Source of the DNA: Aquificaceae bacterium
GTDB taxonomy: Bacteria > Aquificota > Aquificia > Aquificales > Aquificaceae
Direction: 5' to 3'
Assembly: GCA_037481935.1 (NCBI GenBank)
Contig: JBBFKQ010000001.1
Location: forward strand, 80,741-144,740
Length of the DNA stretch: 64,000 bases
This document shows positions 17,678 through 26,477 of this stretch, one piece after another. A program made the translations under genes and the position numbers. The notes under the pieces were generated by a model that saw only the letters and a program-made list of their open reading frames with translations, had not been told where the DNA came from and searched no databases. Position 1 is the stretch's first letter. Every line of letters starts with the position of its first letter.

Positions 17678-18432
17678 GATCTATCACCTCCAATGTATTG
17701 CGAGAAGGAAACAAGGTCTATTGAATTGTTTATGTTGAGTCTGGGTATAGCCATATCCGTCATTCCAAACAGTCTTTCTTCAGAAGTGAAGAAGTATTTA
17801 AAGCCAAGTTTTCTGAGAACATCCAGATGTCTCTCCGAGTATTGTCCGTATGGCGCAGCAAAAATGTCAGTAGACGTTCCAAGCTCTTTATTTAACTTAT
17901 CTAAAAACTTCATGGAATCTAGCCTGAGCTGTTCCGGAGTGAACCTGTTGACCCAGTTTGTCACATGTATGTCGTAACCATGATATCCCACCCTGACAAG
18001 ACCGGATGATATGAGAAACCTATAATCATCCCAGCTCAATGTAGGTCTTTTACCGTTAAAGTTGTAATAGCTTCCTACATAAGCGCCTATAACGTTTATG
18101 ATTGCCTTAAAACCATAATCTCTGAGAACTGGAAAGGCGTAATCCATGAAAGAAAGATAGCCATCATCAAATGTAAGCATAAATAACTTTCTACTTTTAT
18201 CAAATCTGTTGAGCTCTTCAGGAAAAACAGAAATATAGCTGTTCTGATACAGGTATTCCATATGAGAGTAGAAAAGAGAAGGAGAAACCGTATAACCATC
18301 CTTATAATGGTTTGATATATCATGGTACATTAGTACAGGAATGCTCAGGGCTTCGAAAGCTGGGGCTGTCCTGATTCTGGTTCCCAGAAAGAGCCAAGAG
18401 GCTGCCGTAAATAGAAAATCTCTTCTTGTCAT
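17674..18432 (-). CDS. Polysaccharide deacetylase (PgaB/IcaB-like)
   Basis: This 252-residue NodB-type carbohydrate esterase removes N-acetyl groups from a GlcNAc-type polymer. The metal and base residues are visible in LTFDDGY (near 95), HGYDIH (metal His pair, near 150) and AAPYGQY (near 192). The HGYDIH spacing matches the PgaB type. The N-terminus MTRRDFLFTAASWLF carries a twin-arginine signal, so the enzyme is probably exported folded by Tat. Overlaps of 4 bp on both sides place it firmly in the exopolysaccharide operon. Confidence 0.88.
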   Translation of the reverse strand: MTRRDFLFTAASWLFLGTRIRTAPAFEALSIPVLMYHDISNHYKDGYTVSPSLFYSHMEYLYQNSYISVFPEELNRFDKSRKLFMLTFDDGYLSFMDYAFPVLRDYGFKAIINVIGAYVGSYYNFNGKRPTLSWDDYRFLISSGLVRVGYHGYDIHVTNWVNRFTPEQLRLDSMKFLDKLNKELGTSTDIFAAPYGQYSERHLDVLRKLGFKYFFTSEERLFGMTDMAIPRLNINNSIDLVSFSQYIGGDRS

Positions 18433-20846
18433 CCTCGACTCCTAATATGTTTCTTGAGTATGTAGTAACTTTTTTTCAGATACTCATGATAGAGGGGGGT
18501 ACTCCAGCTTTCCCAACTATAGGTTTTTATCTTTTCAAAGGACAGGGGGTATGGAAGCATGTCTGTTATGTTATATGGTTTTCTTGTTTCTTCGGCAAGA
18601 TTGAAATTATCTTTCTTTGGTTTGTAAGATAACACAATAAACCGCACTCCATCTGTTTCTAAACTCTTTACTTTACCATCCCACCAAATTATGTTCCTAG
18701 AACTTGGGTCAGAAAAATTTATAAGGCAGTAAGGTATTCTAAGTTCTATGAGATTTCCGTTCACATTAAAATCTGCTAGGCTGTTATAGTCCTTTCTATC
18801 GGGATTGAGGGAACCCATTCTTAGCGGACTTACTGCATGATGCCTCGCTGGATATGTTTTTCTAAGCTCCTTATTAAATCTCCTTCTATTTGTCAAGAAA
18901 TACATGGGTATAAATGCACCCTGCGCGGATTCTACGGACAATGTTTTCCCTGAACCATAGTTGGTAAATCTGTCGTAAGTGTGCTGCACCAGTATTCTAC
19001 TTTTCCCCTTACCACATATATGCATGAGAAACTGAACGCCCATAGGTAAGGTCAACTTCGTATTAAAGGGGAGCAGATATTCGCCCTTGTCTGGACCTGC
19101 AACATTTATTGCTACAATATAACAGGCTTCTAAAAAATCTATCTCACCTGCCGTCTCCAGCGCTAGATAGATAAAGCCTTCATCCCTCTTGACTCTTACA
19201 CCTACTAGTGTTCTTCCTCCATCTCCATCATCTCCAAAGCTGTAGTATCGTATACCCTTTTCCTTAGAATAAAGGGTTTCTGAATTTACCCACTCTCCTA
19301 GATTGCCGGACAGTGTGCATGTCTTACCTGGGTAGCCTGGATACACGGCAACAAGTCCGTAATTTTCCTCGGGATCTCTTATATTAAACCAGAGGGATTT
19401 TCTATCTTTTGGATTATAGTAAGGCTGAAATAACCAGTTAACTTTATACCACTCATCAAACCACGAAAAGATTATGGCGCCTGCCATACCTGCTTTTTTT
19501 ATTTCTTCCAGCTTCTGAATCAGATATCTACCCTGCTGAACTTCATCATGTCCGCCATGATTTAAACCTCCCTGTTGCCAGTGGGCTGACTCCCTGCTGG
19601 TGGGCACGCCAAACTCAGCTATAACCACGGGCTGTCCTTTATGATGAGTTTTAAGTTCTCTTAAATAGTCCAAGTATGGAGTTTCTGATTGAAGATAGTC
19701 ATTAACCATGAAATCGGGATAGTAAGGATAGACATGGTAACTGGAGAAGAAGCAGGTTTCTCCTGTGCATCTTATCTTGCTGGTATCGAGCGTTTCCATA
19801 TCCTCATTCTCCGAACACACATCTGCCACCTCTTGACCCATAGCCTTAAGTTCCTCTTCGTAACTCGATTCTGAATGATGTTCTAATGGGTCAAGCGTAG
19901 GCCAATTTGTTATAGAAACCAAGCTTGTGTGCCCATATACCTCTTGCTGATATGAAAGTATATAATAACACACTTTTACGTTCCAGACCTCAAAAGGTTC
20001 GCCGTTAAGTATGTACAGGAACTTTCCGTAATAGTCCTCCTTCTTTCTCAATCTTTTTTCATTGTATTTATTAACCATGCATGCCTCTGGCTCTCTACCG
20101 AATAAGTATCCTATAAGACATCCAGAAACATCGGCTGTATAAACACCATGCGGTTTTCCATAAGATTCCTTAAGTTCAAGATGTCCATGGACCGCGTCTA
20201 CAACTTCTCTTATATCCTGCAAAACCTTGCCCATAAAATCTCTGTCATCCAAAGCACCCTTTTCAGGTGGCTCATACCATATACCCTGCAAAAGGTAGAG
20301 TTTAATGCCATCTTTATTAAACTCATAAAGCGCTCTGTAAAAGTCTGGATTTTGTAATGTATAAACCCTTATGGTATTTGCACCGAGTTCATAAATAAGT
20401 TTGAACCATCTGAGATAGGTACCCATTTTTATAGGATACTCCCCGGGGAAATAGCCTGGTAGTCCAAGTCCAATGTTAACCCCCAAGATAAAGAAGCTTT
20501 CCCATTTACCTCCCCTCATTATCTGAATATAGTCATCCGCAGTTCTAAAAATTGATTTTTCTCGGAGGCTTACCTTATTCAAACTGGTGATATATTTTTC
20601 AACTATTTCCAGCATCTTTAAGACTTTATCGGAGTTATTAGCTTCAAGGCTTTTGTATAGAGCCCACCTCGCAGTATGCATATCCCCCAGATTATACATT
20701 GCCAGCCCTAACCCGTAATAAGCATCACCTGTTTCCTCCTTATTAGAAGCTTTCTGAAGTGCAAGCCTAAATATGTTTACTGCCTCCTGATTATGACCTT
20801 TTTGTAAGGCTGTGTAGCCCAATTCAAGGAGTTTCTTTAAATTCAT
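18429..20846 (-). CDS. TPR-glycoside hydrolase-like protein of the exopolysaccharide locus
   Basis: The roughly 805-residue protein begins with TPR-like helices (about 1-95), then a TIM-barrel region (about 115-480) with GVNIGLGLPGYFPGEYP, ANTIRVYTL and PVVIAEFGVP, whose Glu resembles the nucleophile of clan-A glycosidases. TNWPTLDPLEHH precedes it. A C-terminal beta-rich region (about 500-805) may bind carbohydrate. No signal peptide is visible, which is odd for a glycosidase acting on an exported polymer. The ATG at 20846 (GGGGAG 9 nt upstream) is preferred over the GTG at 20855. It overlaps the synthase gene by about 23 bp. The exact family was not identified. Confidence 0.72.
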   Translation of the reverse strand: MNLKKLLELGYTALQKGHNQEAVNIFRLALQKASNKEETGDAYYGLGLAMYNLGDMHTARWALYKSLEANNSDKVLKMLEIVEKYITSLNKVSLREKSIFRTADDYIQIMRGGKWESFFILGVNIGLGLPGYFPGEYPIKMGTYLRWFKLIYELGANTIRVYTLQNPDFYRALYEFNKDGIKLYLLQGIWYEPPEKGALDDRDFMGKVLQDIREVVDAVHGHLELKESYGKPHGVYTADVSGCLIGYLFGREPEACMVNKYNEKRLRKKEDYYGKFLYILNGEPFEVWNVKVCYYILSYQQEVYGHTSLVSITNWPTLDPLEHHSESSYEEELKAMGQEVADVCSENEDMETLDTSKIRCTGETCFFSSYHVYPYYPDFMVNDYLQSETPYLDYLRELKTHHKGQPVVIAEFGVPTSRESAHWQQGGLNHGGHDEVQQGRYLIQKLEEIKKAGMAGAIIFSWFDEWYKVNWLFQPYYNPKDRKSLWFNIRDPEENYGLVAVYPGYPGKTCTLSGNLGEWVNSETLYSKEKGIRYYSFGDDGDGGRTLVGVRVKRDEGFIYLALETAGEIDFLEACYIVAINVAGPDKGEYLLPFNTKLTLPMGVQFLMHICGKGKSRILVQHTYDRFTNYGSGKTLSVESAQGAFIPMYFLTNRRRFNKELRKTYPARHHAVSPLRMGSLNPDRKDYNSLADFNVNGNLIELRIPYCLINFSDPSSRNIIWWDGKVKSLETDGVRFIVLSYKPKKDNFNLAEETRKPYNITDMLPYPLSFEKIKTYSWESWSTPLYHEYLKKSYYILKKHIRSRG

Positions 20847-22248
20847 ACACACCACTCCCCTTCTTTTTTACATATTCCCATCTTCTATAGCCCGCAATGT
20901 ACTTTATAGTTGCCTGCAATCTCCAAAAGGAATTTAGTTGCCTGTATCCAAGATTTTGCATGATACCATAAAGTACTAACCTAAAGAGGTGCTTCCATTC
21001 TGGATATCTCCTATATGTCAGCTCTTCCAAGAATACACCGCATACTGAAAGAAAGGAGCCATACACCACTGCAAGCAGGAGGAAAAGCAAGAAAAACTTG
21101 TAACTAATTAAGCCTAATACATAAGCTGATGGCACCATTATATACCCAATCAACTCTATTATTGGACCGAGCACTTCAAAAAGTAAGTAATAGGGGAGAG
21201 CAAACATACCTATTCTCCCATACCTGGGATTAAAAAGCATAAACTTATACTTATATAGAGTTTGAATAAGTCCAAGGTGCCATCTTCTTCTCTGCTTTGC
21301 AAGTGTCCTAGTATCTTCTGGAATTTCCGTCCAACATATTGGGTCTGTAATAAATCCTATATAGTACTTCTCTCCTCTTTCTCTAAAATGCTTATGTAAT
21401 CTCACAACTATTTCCAAGTCCTCAGTAACAGTATCCTTAGAATATCCACCCACTTGAATAAGGGCTCCTTTGTTGAACAGCGAAAAGGCCCCTGATAATA
21501 TCATCGTCTGATTAAGCACATTAAACCCCGAGCGTCCAAGAAGAAAAGCTGTCAAATATTCAACTATCTGAAGATTTGCGATGGGCTTATTGGAGAGGTC
21601 GATTTTTTCAACCTCACCGTCTTTAAGTTTTACACCGTTTAGAACTCTTACTACACCCCCCAAGCCTATCACGGGAACTTCAGACTCTATTACCCTTGAC
21701 ATTAATCTGATTAGAGAGTCTTTTTCTATTATTGAGTCTGCATCTATTGAGCAAATGTAAGGAGCTTTACTCACATTTATTCCGCAATTTAGAGCGTCTG
21801 ACTTACCACCCCGCTCTTTATCAACTACTATAAGATTAGGAATTTCTGGGTTGTAGTAGAAGGCTTTAACTTTTTCTGTTTTTATCAGTTGTCTATAAAC
21901 TAAATCAATTTTTCTAAGATTAAATGCGTTTATAAGATTTATAAGTGTTGCATCTCCTGAACCATCGTTTACTACAATTATTTCATAGTTGGAATAGCTA
22001 ATATTTAATGCACTGTGAACCGTTCTAACTATTACATTTTCTTCATTATATGCAGGTATTATAAGAGATACAGGGGGCATGTCCGTTTTCTGTAATTCCT
22101 TAACAGGGAAAAGCCTTATAATTCTTATATAGTTTAATATAGACACGAAAGCTAAAATAAACAAAAATGTCAGAATAGCATTGTATATGCTATAATAAAT
22201 ACCAACAAAAATATTAAAAGCTATCACAAAAAGGGCTAAATAATACAT
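20824..22248 (-). CDS. Membrane glycosyltransferase family 2 (PgaC/BcsA-like polysaccharide synthase)
   Basis: This 474-residue processive synthase polymerises a nucleotide-sugar and threads the chain through the inner membrane. Two N-terminal membrane segments precede the GT-A domain, with VSLIIPAYNEE (near 62), VVNDGSGD, SIDADS (DxD), TEDLE and the processivity motif QRRRW (near 320). Three or more membrane segments follow. The motif set D,D,D,QxxRW is that of PNAG, hyaluronan and cellulose synthases; neighbouring deacetylase and TPR-barrel genes favour a PNAG-like polymer. It overlaps the HEAT gene by 13 bp. No PgaD-like or PilZ partner is visible. Confidence 0.87.
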   Translation of the reverse strand: MYYLALFVIAFNIFVGIYYSIYNAILTFLFILAFVSILNYIRIIRLFPVKELQKTDMPPVSLIIPAYNEENVIVRTVHSALNISYSNYEIIVVNDGSGDATLINLINAFNLRKIDLVYRQLIKTEKVKAFYYNPEIPNLIVVDKERGGKSDALNCGINVSKAPYICSIDADSIIEKDSLIRLMSRVIESEVPVIGLGGVVRVLNGVKLKDGEVEKIDLSNKPIANLQIVEYLTAFLLGRSGFNVLNQTMILSGAFSLFNKGALIQVGGYSKDTVTEDLEIVVRLHKHFRERGEKYYIGFITDPICWTEIPEDTRTLAKQRRRWHLGLIQTLYKYKFMLFNPRYGRIGMFALPYYLLFEVLGPIIELIGYIMVPSAYVLGLISYKFFLLFLLLAVVYGSFLSVCGVFLEELTYRRYPEWKHLFRLVLYGIMQNLGYRQLNSFWRLQATIKYIAGYRRWEYVKKKGSGVYEFKETP

Positions 22249-23495
22249 AATTTCCTTACCTCCTCAATATCTTCCTGGCTTATGGTATTTGTAAAACCTA
22301 ATTCATGGTATAGAATCTCCATTATTTTAATTGCATAAATTAAATCTTCTGTGTCACACGCTTTTAGGGCCTCCTTAAGCTTCACACCAGCGTTTGATTT
22401 TGATATCGCCTCAGCAATAGCTTGTTTTGCGTATTCATCCTTTGATTCCAATATGGAAAGTATTATATCAAAATTACCCTCCATGCACCTTACCAGCATA
22501 CCTGCAGACGCACTTCTGACTTGCCAATTATCATCGTAAAGAAGCTCCGCAAGCTTCTTTATAACGTATCTATTGCATCTGAAAGATTCAAGAGCCTTAA
22601 CTGCATTTAGCCTAACGTACCATACTGGATGGCTCAGAAAAACATGCACTAAAGTATCTCCCTTTTCTAAATTTCTACCTTTAAACATTGCTATAACCTT
22701 TAAAGCTCTTGAAAGTATTTCAGGATTGTACTTATTTAATAGGTTTAAAATTACATCTAAAGGTATATTATCCTTGTCTTCTGAAGAATATAGCGCATCA
22801 AGAAACGCCATAAGTGCCTGTTCTTCATCATTTAATAATTCAATCAATCTTCCAACTTCGTTCATACTGAGCTTATTAATCATATTGGAAAACAAAACAG
22901 ACATCTCTTTGAAAGAAAGCTTACCCTTTTTGTATTTATCTAGTATGGTGTAAATGACCTCTTCAATCTGATGTATGTTTAAGGAACTTTTTGTTAAATA
23001 GAAAAGCATTCTGTATAGAAATTCCGAATTTTCCTCTTTTCTAATTGTGTCTATTATTTCCTTAAACTTATCTGTAAAACCAAGATTTGTAAGAATTTTA
23101 ACAGCTTCAAGTCTGTTTCTACTGGAACCACTTTTTAACCTGTTTACGTAATACTTGTCTACTTCATACATTCTGGCAATTTTATTTATATATTCTGAAT
23201 TCAAATCATACAATTCAATAAGAATATCTATAAAGGCTCTTCCTCTCAGAGAATTGAGTTTCAATGAGGTCCTATCCAAATCTTTTATATGCTCTATATT
23301 CCCCGTTTCTATCACGATGTTGTAAATCTTATTACGATAATAAGACTTCAATTGGTCTATTTTTCTGTAGACAATAGAATTTTTAACTCTTCGTATTATA
23401 GAAATAGTCAACAGAAGAGTAGAAACCAGAAGTATAGAGATTATGATTGAGACTATTATTAGAATAGTTAATCTACTCTCTAATAGCTCAATCAT
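22236..23495 (-). CDS. Membrane-anchored HEAT-repeat protein of the exopolysaccharide locus
   Basis: One N-terminal membrane segment (about 9-33) is followed by nearly 390 residues of helical repeats. HEAT-type units are clearest in the second half, for example HPVWYVRLNAVKALES and DDNWQVRSASAGMLV. It is the first gene of the operon and overlaps the synthase by 13 bp. The repeat domain probably faces the cytoplasm and may scaffold or regulate the synthase; that is inference. The coding DNA is visibly AT-rich compared with the flanking housekeeping genes. It starts at the ATG at 23495 with no strong ribosome-binding site. Confidence 0.78.
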   Translation of the reverse strand: MIELLESRLTILIIVSIIISILLVSTLLLTISIIRRVKNSIVYRKIDQLKSYYRNKIYNIVIETGNIEHIKDLDRTSLKLNSLRGRAFIDILIELYDLNSEYINKIARMYEVDKYYVNRLKSGSSRNRLEAVKILTNLGFTDKFKEIIDTIRKEENSEFLYRMLFYLTKSSLNIHQIEEVIYTILDKYKKGKLSFKEMSVLFSNMINKLSMNEVGRLIELLNDEEQALMAFLDALYSSEDKDNIPLDVILNLLNKYNPEILSRALKVIAMFKGRNLEKGDTLVHVFLSHPVWYVRLNAVKALESFRCNRYVIKKLAELLYDDNWQVRSASAGMLVRCMEGNFDIILSILESKDEYAKQAIAEAISKSNAGVKLKEALKACDTEDLIYAIKIMEILYHELGFTNTISQEDIEEVRKLCII

Positions 23496-23553
23496 GATGG
23501 CTTTAATTTTAAATTCTTTGTTGTTCCTGTGCGTGAAGTATTTGTGAAAATAT

Positions 23554-23559
23554 TATAAT
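23554..23559 (+). promoter_or_regulatory. -10 box of gpsA
   Basis: TATAAT lies 7 nt before the gpsA ATG at 23567 and there is no Shine-Dalgarno sequence. It predicts a leaderless transcript. No good -35 is seen. Confidence 0.45.
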
Positions 23560-23566
23560 TAGCATT

Positions 23567-24547
23567 ATGAACTTTTCCATTCTTGGCGGTGGCCGGTGGG
23601 GGGTTGCTCTTGCCATTCATCTCGGTAAACTGGGGCACAGCATCATGGTGTTTGACAGGAAAGAGGAAACGGTGAGAACTATTGAGGAAGGAAAGCATCC
23701 CTACATGGAGGGCGTCAGGCTCAGGAACGTGGGAGCCACTCAGGACCTTGAGGATGCACTTGCCTTTTCAGATTATGTAATAATAGCCCTTCCAGTCCAG
23801 GCCATAAGGGAGGTGTTAGCCCAAAAACCTCTGAGGGGTAAGAGGGTTGTCTCCGCTTCCAAGGGACTTGAGGTGGGCACTGAAAAGAGAGTTTCCGAGC
23901 TTCTTCTTGAGCTTGAACCCTCTCTGAAGGTCTTTTGTCTGTCTGGTCCATCCTTTGCCAGCGAGGTTTCAAAAGGGCTTCCCACAGCCCTTGTGCTCGC
24001 AGGTGAAGAACTTGAGGAAATGGAGAAGATAAGAAACTGGATAAGCTCTGAGAACTTCAGGGTTTATCTTTCCACAGACCTTGTGGGTGTTGAGCTTGGT
24101 GGTGCCCTGAAAAATGTTATCGCCATTGCCTGCGGTATATCTGATGGTCTTGGTCTGGGAGAGAATGCAAGGGCTTCCCTTATGACCAGAGGGCTTGCAG
24201 AGATGGTTAGGATTGGTGTTTCTCTTGGTGCAAGAAAGGATACCTTCTACGGACTCTCTGGCATGGGGGATTTATTTCTTACCGCCAGTTCTGCACAGTC
24301 AAGGAACAGAACCTTTGGCTATCTTCTAGGTCAGGGCCTTCCTCTGGAAGAAGCCCTCAAAAGGCTCAATCAAACAGTGGAAGGTATACATACCGTAAGA
24401 GCTGTTCAGAGGCTGGCAATGGATAGGAAAATACATACCCCTATAAACAATGCGGTTTACAGGGTTGTGGTTGAGGGTTATCCTCCAAAGGATGTGGCTC
24501 TTGAGCTTCTGAAAAGACCTCCTCAGAGCCCTTTTGAGATGATATGA
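23567..24547 (+). CDS. gpsA: Glycerol-3-phosphate dehydrogenase [NAD(P)+]
   Basis: The enzyme reduces dihydroxyacetone phosphate to sn-glycerol 3-phosphate for phospholipid synthesis. The Rossmann motif ILGGGRWGVALA is at residues 5-16, followed by SKGLE, LSGPSFASEV, the catalytic Lys region GGALKNVIAIA (near 182) and GLSGMGDL. Length 326 fits. It is the only plus-strand gene in its neighbourhood besides the permease at 24672, and is transcribed away from the exopolysaccharide operon. Confidence 0.96.
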   Translation: MNFSILGGGRWGVALAIHLGKLGHSIMVFDRKEETVRTIEEGKHPYMEGVRLRNVGATQDLEDALAFSDYVIIALPVQAIREVLAQKPLRGKRVVSASKGLEVGTEKRVSELLLELEPSLKVFCLSGPSFASEVSKGLPTALVLAGEELEEMEKIRNWISSENFRVYLSTDLVGVELGGALKNVIAIACGISDGLGLGENARASLMTRGLAEMVRIGVSLGARKDTFYGLSGMGDLFLTASSAQSRNRTFGYLLGQGLPLEEALKRLNQTVEGIHTVRAVQRLAMDRKIHTPINNAVYRVVVEGYPPKDVALELLKRPPQSPFEMI

Positions 24548-24653
24548 TTTCTCCGTAAAAGTAGTATTCCCCACAGCTTTCGCACCTGAAGATACCACCA
24601 CCGCAGCATTCTATAACCTCAAGCAGAGCTCCACACTTGGGACATTTTTCCAT
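24441..24653 (-). CDS. Small zinc-ribbon protein
   Basis: The 70-residue frame begins MEKCPKCGALLEVIECCGGG and continues with FRCESCGEYYFYGE, giving two CxxC knuckles spaced as in zinc ribbons. Its last 35 codons run antisense through the end of gpsA, and the Gly-Cys-rich conserved part falls in the 100-bp gap between gpsA and the next gene. This supports a real gene whose tail overlaps gpsA. No function can be assigned. The start codon is 5 nt from the divergent -10 box at 24658. Confidence 0.5.
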   Translation of the reverse strand: MEKCPKCGALLEVIECCGGGIFRCESCGEYYFYGEIISSQKGSEEVFSEAQEPHPLEDNPQPQPCKPHCL

Positions 24654-24657
24654 GACT

Positions 24658-24663
24658 TATAAT
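24658..24663 (+). promoter_or_regulatory. -10 box of the AI-2E family permease gene
   Basis: TATAAT lies 8 nt before the GTG start at 24672, with no Shine-Dalgarno sequence between them. It fits the nearly leaderless arrangement seen at other genes of the window. Confidence 0.4.
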
Positions 24664-24671
24664 TTAGTCCT

Positions 24672-25760
24672 GTGAGAGAAAGAGTCTTTCTTTACTTTCT
24701 CCTTACTCTGACAGCCTTTTTTGTGGCACTTGCCTTTACAATGCTTCTGCCCTTTCTAAAGCCCATACTCTGGGCTGTCATATTTTCTCTGGTTCTGTAT
24801 CCCATACACATTAAACTCTCAAGAAAAATAGGCAATACATCTTCTGCCCTCTTGCTTACATTGCTGGTGCTCGCCCTTGTGGTAATCCCCTTCAGCCTCG
24901 TGCTCACCATGGCCATAAGGCAGTCCATAGAGCTACTTCATCTTGCGGTCAGCCTCACCCAGAACAGCTCCTACATGGATTTAATAAAGGGCACGCTTGA
25001 AAACCCGCTACTCAAGAGGATATTTACCGAAGAGGAAATAAAGGGTTTTCTGGCATACCTTGAGTCTGAAGAATTCAGAAACATACTTATGAGCGGACTC
25101 AGGGACTTTCTTCAGAGGGGATTGAACCTTGCAGCTTCCATGCTTCCGGCAATTGGTGGTTTTATCTTCAAAACTTTCGTATTTCTACTCACGTTGTTTT
25201 TCATACTCAGGGACGGTCCAAAATTCGTAAGATTCGCTGAGCGTTTTCTTCCTATGCACAGGGAAGATATAGAGCAGGTCTCCATAACCATTTACAAGAC
25301 AGTCCTTGCCACCGTCTACGGTTCCATAGGGGTTGGGATAGCCCAGAGCTCGGTGGGTTTTATTGGATACAAGCTGGCAGGCATGGACTACGCCATACTC
25401 CTCGCCATGGCAACCTTCATAAGCTCCTTTATACCGCCCTTTGGCGCAGGCTTTGTATGGTTTCCTGTAGCAGTCTATACCCTTGCAACAAAGGGAACAT
25501 ACCCTGGCGTTTTCATGTTCCTCTATGGCATGTTTATTATATCAACCATAGACAACTTTATAAGACCTCTTATCATGAAAATGGGTATAAGCGTGCCTTA
25601 CATAGTGCTCTTTTTTTCCATAGTGGGTGGTCTTCTGACCTTTGGCTTTGTGGGTATATTCCTCGGACCTATTATATTCACAACCCTTTTCACCCTTGCC
25701 CTGATATATGAGAAGAGAGTGCTGGGCAAGGAAGAGCCTACTCAAGCCCGTGCATCTTGA
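24672..25760 (+). CDS. AI-2E family transporter (PerM/UPF0118)
   Basis: This 362-residue integral membrane protein has about eight hydrophobic segments and the family architecture: paired N-terminal helices with FLKPILWAVIFSLVLYP, a soluble central segment (about 95-150), then the C-terminal bundle with FIPPFGAGFVWFPVA and DNFIRPLIMK, the signature of the family. Some members export autoinducer-2 or act as Na+/H+ antiporters; the substrate here is unknown. It starts at a GTG. Its last 23 bp overlap the convergent gene at 25738. Confidence 0.9.
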   Translation: MRERVFLYFLLTLTAFFVALAFTMLLPFLKPILWAVIFSLVLYPIHIKLSRKIGNTSSALLLTLLVLALVVIPFSLVLTMAIRQSIELLHLAVSLTQNSSYMDLIKGTLENPLLKRIFTEEEIKGFLAYLESEEFRNILMSGLRDFLQRGLNLAASMLPAIGGFIFKTFVFLLTLFFILRDGPKFVRFAERFLPMHREDIEQVSITIYKTVLATVYGSIGVGIAQSSVGFIGYKLAGMDYAILLAMATFISSFIPPFGAGFVWFPVAVYTLATKGTYPGVFMFLYGMFIISTIDNFIRPLIMKMGISVPYIVLFFSIVGGLLTFGFVGIFLGPIIFTTLFTLALIYEKRVLGKEEPTQARAS

Positions 25761-26376
25761 GGTTTTCCCTTATCCTGTGAAGTAGCTCTGCCGGGTTCTT
25801 TATGGGATACTCCAGCTCCTGGAGCACTTCCCTTGCAGTTCTGCCCCTTATATAAACACCCTCAAGTCTGTTGGATATGCTGTCTGCGGACTGTATGGGG
25901 AAGTCTGTTCCCTTGAGCCTTTTTAGCACCATATAGGCCCAGGGAATGTCAAGGGCATAGGCAACCCTCTCACAGTATTGGAGAAAGACCTGTGGTTCTT
26001 CGTGTCCCTCCTTCACCAGCTTGTATGCAAGTTTTGCAATTCCGCCTGCGGTGTGGACCTTCAGCTCTTTCCTTTCCTCTTCAAGGAGTTCCTCTATCCT
26101 TCTGAGCTTTTCAAGTGCTGTGGATGGCTCCGCCCTGAGTATGTTTCTTACCGTCTGAACAGTGAGACCCACCTTCTCCGCTATTTCCCTGTCTGTTTTC
26201 AAGTATTCTTCCCTTAGCACCACGCAGTAAACTGCCCTGGCAAGAGATGGAAGCCATGTGAGGGTTTTGTATTCTGCCAGCCTGGAAAGTCCACCGAGCA
26301 CATCAATGGATTTTAAAAAGACCCTCAAAACAAGTGATTCAAGGTCTCTCTCCACGGGTTCTACCAGCACCACCAT
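25738..26376 (-). CDS. Helix-turn-helix regulatory protein, unrecognised family
   Basis: This 212-residue soluble protein has a helix-turn-helix in TDREIAEKVGLTVQTVRNIL (about 61-80), followed by a long charged helix and a helical C-terminal part with a second helical unit (GRTAREVLQELEYPIKNPAE, about 178-197). There is no membrane segment. It lies 23 nt downstream of tRNA-Pro on the same strand and may share the rpsA transcript. It resembles small regulators shared by Aquificales and archaea, but I could not identify the family. Confidence 0.7.
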   Translation of the reverse strand: MVVLVEPVERDLESLVLRVFLKSIDVLGGLSRLAEYKTLTWLPSLARAVYCVVLREEYLKTDREIAEKVGLTVQTVRNILRAEPSTALEKLRRIEELLEEERKELKVHTAGGIAKLAYKLVKEGHEEPQVFLQYCERVAYALDIPWAYMVLKRLKGTDFPIQSADSISNRLEGVYIRGRTAREVLQELEYPIKNPAELLHRIRENLKMHGLE

Positions 26377-26398
26377 ATTTAGCCTCCTTTGTGTAATA

Positions 26399-26471
26399 TC
26401 GGGGTGACGGGACTTGAACCCGTGACCTCTGGCCCCCCATGCCAGCGCGCTACCGCCTGCGCCACACCCCG
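26399..26471 (-). tRNA. tRNA-Pro (anticodon GGG)
   Basis: Read on the minus strand, CGGGGTG at the 5-prime end pairs with CACCCCG, the D arm is GGCGCAGGCGGTAGCGC, the anticodon stem CTGGC/GCCAG encloses loop ATGGGGG (anticodon GGG), and the T arm is ACGGGTTCAAGTCCCGT. The discriminator is A and CCA is not encoded. It starts 6 nt after the HU-like gene, so it may be processed from the rpsA-HU transcript. Confidence 0.96.
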
Positions 26472-26477
26472 TTATTC

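Noticed and set aside
24326-24601. 91-codon minus-strand frame overlapping the end of gpsA
   Set aside because: It lies in another frame of the same strand as the zinc-ribbon gene and lacks the Cys pattern; the frame at 24441-24653 is the better candidate.
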